Below, piece by piece: positions 1 to 12,266 of a stretch of 64,000 bases of DNA (positions within the stretch are counted from its first letter, which is position 1; each line of letters begins with the position of its first letter). The DNA comes from Mesorhizobium sp. AR07 (GTDB lineage: Bacteria > Pseudomonadota > Alphaproteobacteria > Rhizobiales > Rhizobiaceae): the NCBI RefSeq assembly GCF_024746815.1, contig NZ_CP080525.1, forward strand, positions 3,342,501 to 3,406,500, in the 5' to 3' direction. Made by a program: the position numbers and the translations under genes. The notes beneath the pieces were generated by a model that made no database searches, was not told the origin of the DNA, and was given only the letters and a program-made list of their open reading frames with translations.

Positions 1-2
1 TC

Positions 3-1763
3 GCCGAAATGATCAGCCTTGCCAACAATGGCGATTCCGGCGAGGTGGCCAAGACGACAAGGCTGGTGGCGCCGCGCCAGATCGCCAAGGCCAAGGACCG
101 CCGCCGCATGGAAGTGTCGATGGTCACCAAGGTCGGCGACCGCGACGTCATCCACACCATGCCTTTCGTGCAGATCAAGATGGCGCTCGCCGCCGGCCAC
201 ACCACCAGTCGCGCCTACCCGCCCTTCGACCCGATGCAGGTGTTTGGCGACGACAGCGACGACAGTGCGGCGCAGCCGGCGACAGCCTCGGCCGCTTCCG
301 GACAAATCTACGGCGCCAAGGTCGAAAGCGAGATGAGCCTGAAGACCGTCGATTTCCCGATCGAGACGGCCGCCTTCGACGAAAAGAGCGACCTGTCCGC
401 CGACGAGGTGGAAAAGGTGGTGCGCGAAGCCGGCACCGGCCTCAGCGATGGCGCCGTGCAGGTCGCTTCACTCCATTATGTCGACCCGCAGCGTTTCGGC
501 GAAGCCTTTGCCGAGAGCATGGCTGGCTCCTACGACGTCAAGATCGTGCCGGAAAACGTCTCGGTGGCTCCGCGCGCCGCCGCCGACGACCAGGCGCCGA
601 CTTTCGCCGAGGAAATCATCCCCTTCACCAAGGATCTCGACGTCACCGAAGCCCTTGCTGATTCGGGCTATACGGGCGAAGACGCCACCGGCATGGCCGA
701 AGCGATCGCCAAGCTGTTGAACGCCACGGCGCTCAAGGCTGGAACCGTGCTGCGTGTCGGTCTCGAAGTCCACGGCGATGCCGCCAAGGTGGTTCGTACC
801 AGCGTCTACGACAAGACCACGCATATCGTCACCATCGCGCTCGACGATCGCGGCCAGTATGTGCCGGCGCAGGAACCGGATCCCAATCCCGAATTGCTGA
901 CCGCCTTCGATGATTCGTCGGCCCCGGTGGTGGTGCGCGGCAACCTGCCCAACGTCTATGACGGCATCTACCGCGCCGCCTATTCCTACGGCATGTCCAA
1001 GGCGATGACCCAGCGGCTGATCAAGCTGCTGGCTTCCGACGTCGACTTCCAGTCCCGGCTCAACCCCGCCGACCGTATCGAAGTGCTGTTCTCGCAGCCC
1101 GATGGCGATGATCAGACCTCCGACAACTCGGAACTTCTGTTTGTCTCGGCGACGTTCGGCGGCACGACGCGCAACTTCTACCGCTTCCAGATGCAGGATG
1201 GCAGCACCGACTATTTCGATGAGGACGGCTCGAGCGCCCAGCAATTCCTGCTGCGCAACCCCCTGCCCGCCGGAAAATTCCGCTCCGGTTTCGGCGCCCG
1301 CAAACATCCGATCCTCGGCTATGTCCGCATGCACACCGGCGTCGACTGGGCCGCTCCCATCGGCACGCCGATCATTGCCGCCGGCAATGGCGTCGTCGAG
1401 AAGGTCGGCTGGGCCGGCGGCTACGGCAAGCAGATCATCATCCGTCATGCCAATGGCTACGAGACCTCATACAATCACCAGAGCGCCTTTGCCAAAGGCA
1501 TCGAAGAGGGCGTGCGCGTGCGCCAGGGGCAGACCATCGGCTATCTCGGCCAGACCGGCCTCGCCACCGGCCCGCATCTTCACTATGAGCTGATCGTCAA
1601 CGGCACCAAGGTTGATCCGATGCGTGTCCGCCTGCCGGTCGGCAAGGTGCTGAAGGGCGACGACCTCGTCGCCTTCAAGCGCGAACGCGAGCGCATCGAC
1701 GACCTGTTGAAGCAGGAAGACAGCGATTCGCTGAAGGTTGCGAGCGCCAAGATCGACGGTTGA
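3..1763 (+). CDS. M23 family metallopeptidase (5' end outside window)
   Basis: Periplasmic or envelope murein endopeptidase of the lysostaphin/LytM type. The C-terminal third has the zinc and catalytic motifs of the family: an HxxxD motif (MHTGVDW) and the HLHYE motif, separated by a glycine-rich beta core. The N-terminal part is a long acidic linker region of unknown fold. The reading frame is open to the first base of the window and no ribosome site precedes the ATG at position 9, so the gene probably starts upstream and only about 585 residues are seen. Its likely role is cutting peptidoglycan cross-links during growth or division; this is inferred from the family. Confidence 0.9.
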   Translation, partial: AEMISLANNGDSGEVAKTTRLVAPRQIAKAKDRRRMEVSMVTKVGDRDVIHTMPFVQIKMALAAGHTTSRAYPPFDPMQVFGDDSDDSAAQPATASAASGQIYGAKVESEMSLKTVDFPIETAAFDEKSDLSADEVEKVVREAGTGLSDGAVQVASLHYVDPQRFGEAFAESMAGSYDVKIVPENVSVAPRAAADDQAPTFAEEIIPFTKDLDVTEALADSGYTGEDATGMAEAIAKLLNATALKAGTVLRVGLEVHGDAAKVVRTSVYDKTTHIVTIALDDRGQYVPAQEPDPNPELLTAFDDSSAPVVVRGNLPNVYDGIYRAAYSYGMSKAMTQRLIKLLASDVDFQSRLNPADRIEVLFSQPDGDDQTSDNSELLFVSATFGGTTRNFYRFQMQDGSTDYFDEDGSSAQQFLLRNPLPAGKFRSGFGARKHPILGYVRMHTGVDWAAPIGTPIIAAGNGVVEKVGWAGGYGKQIIIRHANGYETSYNHQSAFAKGIEEGVRVRQGQTIGYLGQTGLATGPHLHYELIVNGTKVDPMRVRLPVGKVLKGDDLVAFKRERERIDDLLKQEDSDSLKVASAKIDG

Positions 1764-1793
1764 TCCGTCGGTTTTCTAGCTTTGACTACGTTC

Positions 1794-3353
1794 TCAGCCT
1801 TGCTGATTTTCCGCACGCCACGGCCATGGCAGCCGCTGACCGGAAATGGTCGTCCACGCGATAACAGCCGACAGCAGGCAAAGCAGCGCCGTCACCGAAG
1901 ACACGGCGGAAAACGCCGCGTCACTGGCGGCGAGCCTTGCCGCATCGAGTGCCGGCGCAAGTCCGGCTTGTAACGGTTCGCCGAAGCCAGGCACGCCGGT
2001 CGTTGCATTCCCATCCAGTGCATTGGCGTAGACCCAGGCGGCAAGCGAGCCCATCGCCGCCACCGCGATCAGGCCGCCGATGCGCGAGACGGCATTGTTT
2101 ATGCCGGAGGCGGCACCGGTATCCTTGTCTTCCACCGCCGTCATGATCGCCGTCGACAGCGGCGACACGACAAGCGCCATGCCGAGCCCCATCAGCGCCA
2201 TCAGCGGGAATGTTCCCGTCCAGAAATTGTGGATGCCGGCATGGGTGAGCATGGCAAGTCCGGCAAAGGCGAAAGCCACGACGAGGCTGCCGCAGGCGAT
2301 CGGAAAGCGCGGCCCGATCCGGTCCGACAACTGGCCGACCGGTCCCGACAAAAGCGCGATCGATGCCGACAGGGGCAGGAAGATGAAGCCGACCTCCGCC
2401 GTGCTCAGTCCCCAGCCGGCGATCAGCAGCATCGGCAGATAGAAAAGATTGGCCGACAGCGCGAAATAGAGGAAGAACGTTGCGACATTGGCGCCGGCGA
2501 AAGCGCCGACGCGAAACAACGACAGGTCGATCATCGGCTCCCGCTGCCGGAGTTCGAAGACGATGAAGACAGCCAGCAACACGACGCCGGCGGCAATGCT
2601 CGGCCCCGACATGTGGCCCTCGCCGCTGGCGCTCATCGAGGTCAGTCCATAGGCGAGCGCGCCGAAGGCCAATGTCGCGAGCGCGGCACCGCCAAGATCC
2701 AGGCTGCGTTTCTCCGTTGGCGCGTCGGCTGGAATCTTCGCCAGCAGAAGATAGATCGAGATCAGGCCGAGCGGCAGGTTGATGGCGAAGATCGCCCGCC
2801 AGATGCCGTCGCCGAAAGCCGACAGCACGAAGCCGCCGAACACCGGGCCAAGTGCTGTCGTCAGCGCCGAAGCCGCCGCCCAGATGCCGATCGCCCGGCC
2901 GCGTTCCTTTTTCGGGTAGGCCTTGGCGATGATGGCGAGGCTGCCCGGCACCATGATCGCAGCACCAATGCCCTGGAGGGCACGAAATGCGATCAGCACC
3001 ACCGCATTCGGTGCCAGCGCGCAGGCAAGCGAGGCGACAATGAACAGCGCAATGCCCGCCACGAAGGCGCGGCGCAGCCCGAACCGATCGCCGGCAGCAC
3101 CTCCGGCAAGGATCAGCGCCGACAGCGTCAACGCATAGGCATTGGAAATCCACTGTGCCTCGGCAAGGCTGGCGCCAAGGTTGACGCGGATCGCCGGCAT
3201 GGCAATGGCCAGGATCGAACCGTCGATGAAGCCAAGCGCGGAGGCCAGGATTGCCGCGATCAGCACGAATCGTCGCTGCGATTGCGGACAGAACGTCCCG
3301 TTCGTGACCGGGCTGGTCAGCGGGACGGCGGCGGCTTCGCTTGGTGAATGCAT
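1794..3353 (-). CDS. MFS drug/proton antiporter, DHA2 (EmrB/QacA-like) family
   Basis: A 519-aa inner-membrane transporter with about 14 hydrophobic segments. After the first helix it reads FIDGSILAIAMPAIRVNLG, the usual DHA2 N-terminal motif, and it carries the loop 2-3 motif GAAGDRFGLRRAF. Proteins of this type export cationic drugs or other amphipathic compounds in exchange for protons; the substrate cannot be read from sequence. The ATG at 3353 (MHSPSEAA) is preferred to an upstream in-frame start because the family begins close to the first helix. No membrane-fusion partner lies next to it, so it may work alone. It converges with the M23 gene. Confidence 0.88.
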   Translation of the reverse strand: MHSPSEAAAVPLTSPVTNGTFCPQSQRRFVLIAAILASALGFIDGSILAIAMPAIRVNLGASLAEAQWISNAYALTLSALILAGGAAGDRFGLRRAFVAGIALFIVASLACALAPNAVVLIAFRALQGIGAAIMVPGSLAIIAKAYPKKERGRAIGIWAAASALTTALGPVFGGFVLSAFGDGIWRAIFAINLPLGLISIYLLLAKIPADAPTEKRSLDLGGAALATLAFGALAYGLTSMSASGEGHMSGPSIAAGVVLLAVFIVFELRQREPMIDLSLFRVGAFAGANVATFFLYFALSANLFYLPMLLIAGWGLSTAEVGFIFLPLSASIALLSGPVGQLSDRIGPRFPIACGSLVVAFAFAGLAMLTHAGIHNFWTGTFPLMALMGLGMALVVSPLSTAIMTAVEDKDTGAASGINNAVSRIGGLIAVAAMGSLAAWVYANALDGNATTGVPGFGEPLQAGLAPALDAARLAASDAAFSAVSSVTALLCLLSAVIAWTTISGQRLPWPWRAENQQG

Positions 3354-3504
3354 GGAGCCTTGCTTAGACCGCATACGCCTTGGCAACAACCGGCCAGTGG
3401 CTTGCCGTCATTGAAACCAGCCGCATGGCCAGGAGCACGCCTGTCCAGGTGCAAATAGCGGCAGTCATGCTAGGTTTTCTGGAAATTTCAGACGGGGAGA
3501 AACG

Positions 3505-4137
3505 ATGAAGCGGCCACTCGAAGCATCGGCGGAGGGGCGCGGCCGTATCGTCGGCATCACTGACGGGGTGTTCGCCATCGCACTCACCCTGATCGTCCTC
3601 GAGATCAGGGTGCCGGCGCACGAGGCGATCCATTCGGAGCGCGATCTGCTTGCCGCGATCGCCGCACTGGCGCCACGCTTCCTGACCTATGCCTTGAGCT
3701 TTCTGACGCTGACCATCTTCTGGTTCGGCCAGCAGGCGCAACATGGGCTGATCGCCAGATCCGACCGGCGACTTGCCACGCTGAACCTCTGCTTTCTCGC
3801 TTTCATCGCCCTGCTGCCGTTCTCGACCGATTTTTTGGCCGACTTCCTCGAATTCAGAACAGCGGTCCTGGTCTACTGGCTCAACCTGCTGATGCTTGGC
3901 ATCACGCTGTTCGCCAGCTGGCGTTACGCGGAGAAAAGCGGCTTCCTGGCAGAGGGCGTCGATGCGGGAACCAAACGCACGGTCTACCTGCGTATCGTCA
4001 AGGCGCAGATCCTATGGGCGATCGGTGCGGCACTGTGCCTGATCACCCCGTTGCTCAGCGTCGGATTCATTCTGGTGGTGCAACTGATCTACGCGGCAAC
4101 CCCGAGCGCGAAGTGGGTGCGCAGGATCATCGGCTGA
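3505..4137 (+). CDS. TMEM175-family (DUF1211) integral membrane protein, putative potassium channel
   Basis: A 210-aa protein with five to six hydrophobic helices. It opens with a charged stretch followed by the TMEM175 first-helix signature (GRIVGITDGVFAIALTLIVL, related to the RxxxFSD motif). Bacterial members carry one repeat of the domain and assemble as tetramers that conduct potassium; lysosomal TMEM175 is the animal relative. The motif has T-D where the family usually has S-D. A GGGGAGA ribosome site lies just before the ATG. It stands alone and diverges from the MFS gene. Confidence 0.85.
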   Translation: MKRPLEASAEGRGRIVGITDGVFAIALTLIVLEIRVPAHEAIHSERDLLAAIAALAPRFLTYALSFLTLTIFWFGQQAQHGLIARSDRRLATLNLCFLAFIALLPFSTDFLADFLEFRTAVLVYWLNLLMLGITLFASWRYAEKSGFLAEGVDAGTKRTVYLRIVKAQILWAIGAALCLITPLLSVGFILVVQLIYAATPSAKWVRRIIG

Positions 4138-4153
4138 CGCGTCTCGGGCGCGC

Positions 4154-5647
4154 CTACTCGACGAACTCAACGGTGACGCCCGGCGACACCAGCTTGGCCA
4201 GTTCCCGCGCATCCCAGTTGGTCAGGCGCACGCAGCCATGGCTTTCGGTCTTGCCGATCTTCGACGGTTCCGGGGTGCCATGGATGCCATAGGTCGGCTT
4301 GTCCAGGGCGATCCAGACCGAACCGACCGGGCCGTTCGGACCCGGCGGAATGGTCAGGACCTTGTCGTTTTGGCCCTGTTTGAAATTGATGTTTGGGTTG
4401 TAGGTGTAGTTCGGATCGAGCGCGACGCGCGTCACCGTGTGGATACCGGTTGGCGACGGCGTATCCGACGAACCGATTGTGGCCGGATAGGCAGCCACCA
4501 GCTTGCCGCCCGCATCATAGGCGAAAACCTCTTTCTTGCCCTTGTCGGCGACGATGCGGGCAACCGGCGTCGAGACGAGTTTGCCGAAATTGGCGACCTT
4601 GATGATCGTGCCGGGGCGATTGAAGTTGGCGTCCGGGTTGAGCGCCTTGAGATAGTTCTCGTCCATGTGGAAGCGCTCCGCCAGCGCTTCGGTCACCGAG
4701 GTATAGCCCATGCGATCGAGCTGCGCCTTCTGGCTGTAGTCTTCCGGAATCGAGGCGACATAGGGGCCGGCCGCATCTTCCGCTGTGATGGTGTAGTTGG
4801 CGAAGGCATCGCCGCCGGTTTGCGCAAGTGCTGCCTGGATGCCGACCGCATCGGTCGATCGCAGATTGCTGCCGGTGATCTGGTTGTAGGCGGCAAGTGC
4901 CTTGTCGACATTCGAACCGAATCGCCCGTCGATGACGCCGGGCGAAGCGCCGCCCCGGTCGAGCAGCACCTGCAGTGCCGCGACATCCTGGCGTGCTCCA
5001 AGCGAAAGCGACGGTGCTACGGTGGTCTTGCCGCCGGCCTTGGGCGGCAGTCCCGCCTGATCGGCGGGTGCTGCCTGTTCGGCGGGGAATGCCGGCTGGG
5101 CGGGTTCTATGGAAGCCTCGTTCAGCGGCTGGCGCTTGATGGTGCGCGGCTCTGCCGGCTGCGGCGCATCGGGATAATTGTTGTCGTAGCTGCCGTCGTC
5201 CTGCGGTGGCGGCGGATAGGCTTCCACGGAATTGTCACCGTAGGGATCGTATCCGTCCGCCGGCGGCGCGATGACCCGGCCTCCCTCTTCCAGCTGCTTA
5301 CGGCGGAATCGCGCCATGTCTTGCGGATCGTCGAGATAGTAGCGATCATTGTTATCGGGCGCCCGGCCCAACTCGCGCAGCCTTGTCTCGCGGCGCAACG
5401 CGCGCCTGTCGAGCCGCGTCTGCGGCGGCTGGATGGCGATGACCTTGCCGGTATCGGCATCGACGATGACGCGATTGCCCCTGGCGTCGTAATAGATGTC
5501 GAGGTTGCCGTCCTGGGCGACAAGGACGCCACCAGTCGTGGCGGCGCGGACAACAATTGGTTCATTGTCCTGCGTCGGCGCGGCGAGCGCGCCAGAAGAC
5601 ACAAGCCCAGCGGCGAGCACCGAGAGGGTGAAGATCGTGCGGAACAT
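4154..5647 (-). CDS. L,D-transpeptidase (YkuD domain) with peptidoglycan-binding domain
   Basis: A secreted, 497-aa enzyme that forms 3-3 peptidoglycan cross-links or attaches proteins to the wall. The start at 5647 gives a clear signal peptide (MFRTIFTLSVLAAGLVSSGALAA). It is followed by a proline- and acid-rich spacer, a peptidoglycan-binding helical domain (about residues 215-275, with the phrase GVIDGRFGSNVDKALAAYN) and a LysM-like stretch. The C-terminal YkuD domain has the catalytic signature HG...ESHGCVRL, whose cysteine is the nucleophile. An upstream in-frame start exists but would bury the signal peptide. Many such paralogues occur in rhizobia. Confidence 0.92.
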   Translation of the reverse strand: MFRTIFTLSVLAAGLVSSGALAAPTQDNEPIVVRAATTGGVLVAQDGNLDIYYDARGNRVIVDADTGKVIAIQPPQTRLDRRALRRETRLRELGRAPDNNDRYYLDDPQDMARFRRKQLEEGGRVIAPPADGYDPYGDNSVEAYPPPPQDDGSYDNNYPDAPQPAEPRTIKRQPLNEASIEPAQPAFPAEQAAPADQAGLPPKAGGKTTVAPSLSLGARQDVAALQVLLDRGGASPGVIDGRFGSNVDKALAAYNQITGSNLRSTDAVGIQAALAQTGGDAFANYTITAEDAAGPYVASIPEDYSQKAQLDRMGYTSVTEALAERFHMDENYLKALNPDANFNRPGTIIKVANFGKLVSTPVARIVADKGKKEVFAYDAGGKLVAAYPATIGSSDTPSPTGIHTVTRVALDPNYTYNPNINFKQGQNDKVLTIPPGPNGPVGSVWIALDKPTYGIHGTPEPSKIGKTESHGCVRLTNWDARELAKLVSPGVTVEFVE

Positions 5648-5798
5648 GGTGGCCAAACTCTCCGGTCCGTAATTGCCGTCGCCCGGCAGTGTCCCTGTAC
5701 GGCGAACCCCTTCGCCAGCAAACCATTCGCCCAGCATAAAGTTCCAACATGAACCGGGCATGAAGATGGCAGTTTTCCGGCGCCTCGATGAATATCAG

Positions 5799-6164
5799 CT
5801 AGCTCGCCGCAAGCCCCAATTCCTTGCGTGCCTGCTTGGTCAGCTTCAGGGCAACAAGGCGATGGCTCTCGCGCAGATAGTCCTTCAGCGCACCATCATC
5901 CATGCTCTGGCTTGTCTGACGCTGGATCCATGTCATTCCGCGCGAAGCAAGATAGGGTGCCGGCCGCAGGCCCGGCTGCTCCTTCAGCACATCATAAGCG
6001 ATGTCGGAACATTTGAAGGTGACGAAAAGCTGCTGGCCCTGGTCCCAGCCGCCGATCGCGAAGACCTTGGCGCCGACCTTCCAGACATGGGCGCCACCCC
6101 ACTGGACGACATGTGTCGTCGAAGGCAGCGAGGCGCAGAAGCCGTTGTAGTCGTCCAGCGTCAT
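5799..6164 (-). CDS. MmcQ/YjbR family protein
   Basis: A small (121 aa) cytoplasmic protein of the MmcQ/YjbR double-wing fold. Typical features are the N-terminal segment ending in THVVQWGGAHVWKVG, the FVTFKC strand and the C-terminal YLRESHRLVALKLTKQ. The cellular role of the family is unknown; a DNA-binding role has been suggested from the fold. Start 6164 is chosen because AGGG precedes it; an ATG four codons upstream is possible. A second member of the family lies at 18953-19294. Confidence 0.8.
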   Translation of the reverse strand: MTLDDYNGFCASLPSTTHVVQWGGAHVWKVGAKVFAIGGWDQGQQLFVTFKCSDIAYDVLKEQPGLRPAPYLASRGMTWIQRQTSQSMDDGALKDYLRESHRLVALKLTKQARKELGLAAS

Positions 6165-6187
6165 CCGCGCCCTCATCTGTGTGGAAA

Positions 6188-6216
6188 CGCCGCGCGTCCG
6201 GGATGGACGCGCGGCG
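6188..6216 (-). terminator. GC-rich hairpin downstream of clpB
   Basis: Two perfect 12-base arms (CGCCGCGCGTCC at 6188-6199 and its complement at 6205-6216) around a 5-base loop, just after the clpB stop codon. On the minus strand it is followed by only three U residues. It could stop clpB transcription, or be one of the GC-rich palindromes common in rhizobial intergenic regions. Confidence 0.6.
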
Positions 6217-6221
6217 CTGGA

Positions 6222-8828
<2,607 letters not shown>

Positions 8829-8920
8829 ATCTGTCTCCTTCCATCACCGGCCCGCTTTGCGGCACCGGATCCGATTGCGGTGACGGACCCGCCCATTCGA
8901 GCCGGGTCCAGTTGAGGCTG

Positions 8921-8949
8921 ATATGGTGCACAGGCCCCGAACCCTCAAG
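8921..8949 (-). promoter_or_regulatory. possible RpoH-type heat-shock promoter for clpB
   Basis: On the minus strand CTTGAG, 15 bases, then CACCATAT, about 95 bases before the clpB start. This resembles the alphaproteobacterial RpoH pattern (CTTGAA, then CCCCATnT), but the spacer is one or two bases long and the -10 part is imperfect. It is proposed mainly because clpB is a classical RpoH target. Confidence 0.3.
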
Positions 8950-8999
8950 ACGTCTCGACATCGGCAACCGCATAATATTGCACGGCCGCGCAAACGAAA

Positions 9000-9023
9000 A
9001 CGGCGGAGATTTCTCTCCGCCGT
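9000..9023 (-). terminator. rho-independent terminator of the DUF4167 gene
   Basis: Perfect 10-base arms (ACGGCGGAGA and its complement) with a 4-base loop, followed on the minus strand by TTTTCGTTT. It begins 25 bases after the stop codon of the DUF4167 gene, which is the textbook arrangement. Confidence 0.85.
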
Positions 9024-9047
9024 CCAACGTCTCGAAATGTCGTTCGA

Positions 9048-10004
9048 TCAGTTGTCGATATCGACCTTGACCGGTTCGGCATTGCCGCTGTCGACCGGGG
9101 CCGCGGCCACCTCGCCGGCACTGGCATCGGCGCTACCACCCTCGACCTGATCGGCACTGACGCGCGGACGGCGCGGACGCCTCGGGCGACGGGCAGCACC
9201 GCTTTCGGCGGCCGCCTCGTTGAGCTCGGCCTGGGCGGCAAGACCTGCCGGCGACAGGTTCTCGAACAGCGGAGCCGGTTCGGCTATCGCAACGGATTCG
9301 GCAGATTCGGTCGGCGAAGCGGCTTCGGCCTGGATCGCGGTCTCGTTGCGCTGGGGCTGGCCGCCCTGCTCGGCGGCCGAAGCAAAGTCGCGCTGGCCAT
9401 TCTGGCCATAACCGCCATTGGGGCGACGATCGCGATTGCGTCCGCCATTGTTGTCGCGGCCGCCATTGTTGCGCCCGCCATTGTCACGCCCGCTATTGTT
9501 ATCACGAGTGTCGCGGCCGTTTTCCCGGTTCAGCGCGACCTCGGCCGGCATGCCTTCGATGACCGGCTGCGGACCGGCGCCATGGTTGACCACCGGAACC
9601 TGGGTATCGGAAATTGTGTTGCTGTTGTTGCCGCCATTGTCGAAGTCGTCGCGATCCTCGTCGCCGTCATCGTCGAAATCATCGCGATTCTGCTGCGCGT
9701 TCTGGATCGGCATCTGCGCCTGCGCGGCCGCGATGATGCGATTGTAGTGTTCGGCGTGCTGGAGATAGTTCTCCGCCATGACCCGGTCGCCGGAGCTGTG
9801 CGCGTCACGGGCAAGGGTGGCGTATTTTTCGGCGATCTGCTGAGCCGAACCGCGGATTTTCACGTCCGGGCCGTTGCTCTCGTAATTGCGCGTCAGGGGG
9901 TTTGGCCCCTTGCGGTTGTTGTTGTTGCTATTGTTATTGTTGCCACCGCCGCCGCCATTGTTGTTGCGACCGCGCATGCGCCTGTTCTGCTGTTGTGGCC
10001 TCAT
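9048..10004 (-). CDS. DUF4167 domain-containing protein
   Basis: A 318-aa protein conserved across Hyphomicrobiales. The N-terminal DUF4167 domain (residues about 1-80) starts with MRPQQQNRRMRGRNNN, runs through an asparagine-rich stretch and contains the conserved part GPDVKIRGSAQQIAEKYATL, followed by AENYLQHAEHYNRI. The rest is low in complexity: acidic and Asn-Gly-Arg repeats in the middle, alanine-rich with a basic PRRPRRPRV patch near the end. Low-complexity Arg/Gly/Asn tails suggest RNA or nucleoid contacts, but the function is not established. The ATG at 10004 follows an AGAGAG site. Confidence 0.88.
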   Translation of the reverse strand: MRPQQQNRRMRGRNNNGGGGGNNNNSNNNNRKGPNPLTRNYESNGPDVKIRGSAQQIAEKYATLARDAHSSGDRVMAENYLQHAEHYNRIIAAAQAQMPIQNAQQNRDDFDDDGDEDRDDFDNGGNNSNTISDTQVPVVNHGAGPQPVIEGMPAEVALNRENGRDTRDNNSGRDNGGRNNGGRDNNGGRNRDRRPNGGYGQNGQRDFASAAEQGGQPQRNETAIQAEAASPTESAESVAIAEPAPLFENLSPAGLAAQAELNEAAAESGAARRPRRPRRPRVSADQVEGGSADASAGEVAAAPVDSGNAEPVKVDIDN

Positions 10005-10308
10005 CAAACTCTCTTCATTTTGAAATTTTCGAAAAACTCTTCACGAACGGAGGCGCTCATGCAGCCAGCCGTTTCGTTTCTTCACCGGCGTTCGCCCGCA
10101 TCGATTGCGTTGGCGCCACGTGCCATCCTGTTCCGGTTACATCACTTGCCGGACGATTCCCGCACGAAGCTTGGGCATCGTTTGCGCAAGAAGGCAGCTA
10201 TTTCCAAGGAAAACCGAATCGCTAAGAGCACTGCCTGCTTCGTCTCATCCGGTTAAGGCGACCCTAGCCGCATTCCCCGGCATTGCCAAGCGCTTTTTTT
10301 GCACTGCG
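10005..10308. other. intergenic region between prmC and the DUF4167 gene
   Basis: About 300 bases with no believable gene. It lies downstream of prmC and upstream of the DUF4167 gene, so it should carry the promoter of the latter. No strong hairpin or recognisable operator is visible. Confidence 0.6.
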
Positions 10309-11184
10309 TCAAGGCTTTGTGCTTTCAAAGACAACAACCCTGTCGTTTCCCCCAAGGTCACGAAAAGCACCGCCCGGCACGTAGCCGGCAGCCGTGAATA
10401 TCTCCGAAACCTCGTTGTGCTGCGTGTGGCCGATCTCGACCGCAATCCTGCCTTCAGTTTCCAAAAACCTTGCCGCCTCCGCGGCGATGATCCTGTAGGG
10501 GTTCAGACCGTCCACGCCACCATCCAAGGCTAGGCGCGGGTCGAAATTGCGGACTTCGTCCTGCAGATTTCCAATGTCTTCGGACTGTATATAGGGAGGG
10601 TTTGCGGCAATTACATGGTAGCGGCCGGAAACTTTTTCGAACCAGTCTGACTGGAGCGCCGTGAACCGGCCGGCAAGGCCCAGTTGCCGGGCATTGCGGG
10701 TCGCCGTCGCCAGCGCGCCAGCGGACATATCGACGCCGGTGGCGATCGCCGTCGGCACGACGCTGAGCAGCGCCAGGGCGATGGCGCCGGTGCCGGTGCC
10801 CAGATCGAGGATACGACATTCGCCTTCCCGGACTGCCACTGCCCTGACGAAAGGCAGCATCGCCTCGACCAGCGTTTCGGTATCCGGCCGCGGCTCCAGC
10901 GTTTCCGGCGACAGCGACAGCCGCAAACCGTAGAAGTCACGATAGCCAAGGATGCGGTGCACCGGTTCGCCGCCGATGCGCCGTCTCAAGGCATCATCGA
11001 TTGCCGCAATGGTGCTTGCGTCGATCTTGCGCTCCGGATCGGCAATCGCCTGGGTGCGGGTCGTGCCGGAAAAATGCTCGACGATCAGCCTTGCATCGAG
11101 CCCCGGATCATCGACAGCGGCGCCGGCAAGCCGGGCCTGTGCTTGCCGCAACAGTGGCCCCAGCGCTTCCGGCAGGCTAGCCAT
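10309..11184 (-). CDS. prmC: peptide chain release factor N(5)-glutamine methyltransferase PrmC
   Basis: Methylates the glutamine of the GGQ motif in release factors with S-adenosylmethionine, which raises the rate of peptide release. The 291-aa protein has the helical N-terminal substrate domain, SAM motif I ([16 protein letters not shown]) and the catalytic NPPY ([13 protein letters not shown], about residue 195) that binds the target glutamine. The gene overlaps the end of prfA by 8 bases, so it is translated right after its own substrate protein. Confidence 0.97.
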   Translation of the reverse strand: MASLPEALGPLLRQAQARLAGAAVDDPGLDARLIVEHFSGTTRTQAIADPERKIDASTIAAIDDALRRRIGGEPVHRILGYRDFYGLRLSLSPETLEPRPDTETLVEAMLPFVRAVAVREGECRILDLGTGTGAIALALLSVVPTAIATGVDMSAGALATATRNARQLGLAGRFTALQSDWFEKVSGRYHVIAANPPYIQSEDIGNLQDEVRNFDPRLALDGGVDGLNPYRIIAAEAARFLETEGRIAVEIGHTQHNEVSEIFTAAGYVPGGAFRDLGGNDRVVVFESTKP

Positions 11185-12256
11185 CGATGCCGATGTCGGC
11201 GAGCAGCTTCGACTGACGATCGGCGATCAGCGCATCGATCACTTCGTCGAGTTCGCCCATCATCACCCGGTCGAGCTTATAGAGCGTCAGGTTGATGCGG
11301 TGGTCGGTGACACGGCCTTGCGGGAAATTGTAGGTGCGGATGCGTTCCGAACGGTCGCCGGAGCCGACCTGCGACTTGCGCGATTCGGAGCGCTCCTCGT
11401 CGGCCCTGCTGCGCTCCAAATCATAGAGGCGGGCGCGCAGGATCTGCATCGCCTTCGCCCGGTTCTGATGCTGCGACTTTTCCGCCTGAACCACCATGAT
11501 GCCGGTCGGCAAATGGGTGATGCGAACAGCCGAATCGGTGGTGTTGACGTGCTGGCCGCCCGAGCCCGAGGCGCGCATCGTATCGATGCGGATATCTTCG
11601 GCCCTGATGTCGATGTCGACCTCTTCGGCTTCCGGCAGGACGGCGACGGTGGCGGCCGAAGTGTGGATGCGCCCGCTCGCCTCGGTCGCCGGCACGCGCT
11701 GCACGCGGTGCACGCCGGATTCGAATTTCAGATGCGCAAAGACGCCCTTGCCCGAGATCGTGGCGATGATTTCCTTGTAGCCGCCGGCATCGCCATCGCT
11801 GGCCGACACCGTCTCGAACCGCCAGCCGCGGTCGGCAGCGTAGCGCTCATACATGCGAAACAGGTCGCCGGCGAAAAGGGCCGCCTCATCGCCGCCGGTG
11901 CCGGCGCGGATTTCGAGAATGGCGTTCTTGTCGTCGGCGGCATCCTTGGGCAGCAGCAGGATCTGGATGTCCTTCTGCAGCGTCTCGATGCGTTCCTCGA
12001 CCTCCGGCAGGTCGGCCTCCGCCAGGGCCCGCATCTCGGCATCGGTGCCCTTGTCGGCGAGCATGGCTTCCAGGTCGGCCTGCTCATGCTCGGCCGAGCG
12101 CAGCGCCCTGACCTTGGCCACCATGTCCTGAATCTCTGCGTATTCCGACGCCATGCGCACATAGGCATCCGGTGCCGGGCCAGCCGACATCTGCGCTTCG
12201 AGCATCTCGAAACGCTTGACGACTTGATCCATACGATCGCGGGGCAAATTGACCAT
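11177..12256 (-). CDS. prfA: peptide chain release factor 1
   Basis: Recognises UAA and UAG stop codons on the ribosome and triggers peptide release. The 359-aa product has the GGQ motif ([16 protein letters not shown]) that enters the peptidyl-transferase centre, and the release-factor domain continuing into [13 protein letters not shown]. Start 12256 ([12 protein letters not shown]) leaves a 10-base gap after ptsP; a longer in-frame start would extend into that gene. The order ptsP-prfA-prmC is common in rhizobia. Confidence 0.97.
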   Translation of the reverse strand: MVNLPRDRMDQVVKRFEMLEAQMSAGPAPDAYVRMASEYAEIQDMVAKVRALRSAEHEQADLEAMLADKGTDAEMRALAEADLPEVEERIETLQKDIQILLLPKDAADDKNAILEIRAGTGGDEAALFAGDLFRMYERYAADRGWRFETVSASDGDAGGYKEIIATISGKGVFAHLKFESGVHRVQRVPATEASGRIHTSAATVAVLPEAEEVDIDIRAEDIRIDTMRASGSGGQHVNTTDSAVRITHLPTGIMVVQAEKSQHQNRAKAMQILRARLYDLERSRADEERSESRKSQVGSGDRSERIRTYNFPQGRVTDHRINLTLYKLDRVMMGELDEVIDALIADRQSKLLADIGIDG

Positions 12257-12266
12257 GATGAGGATG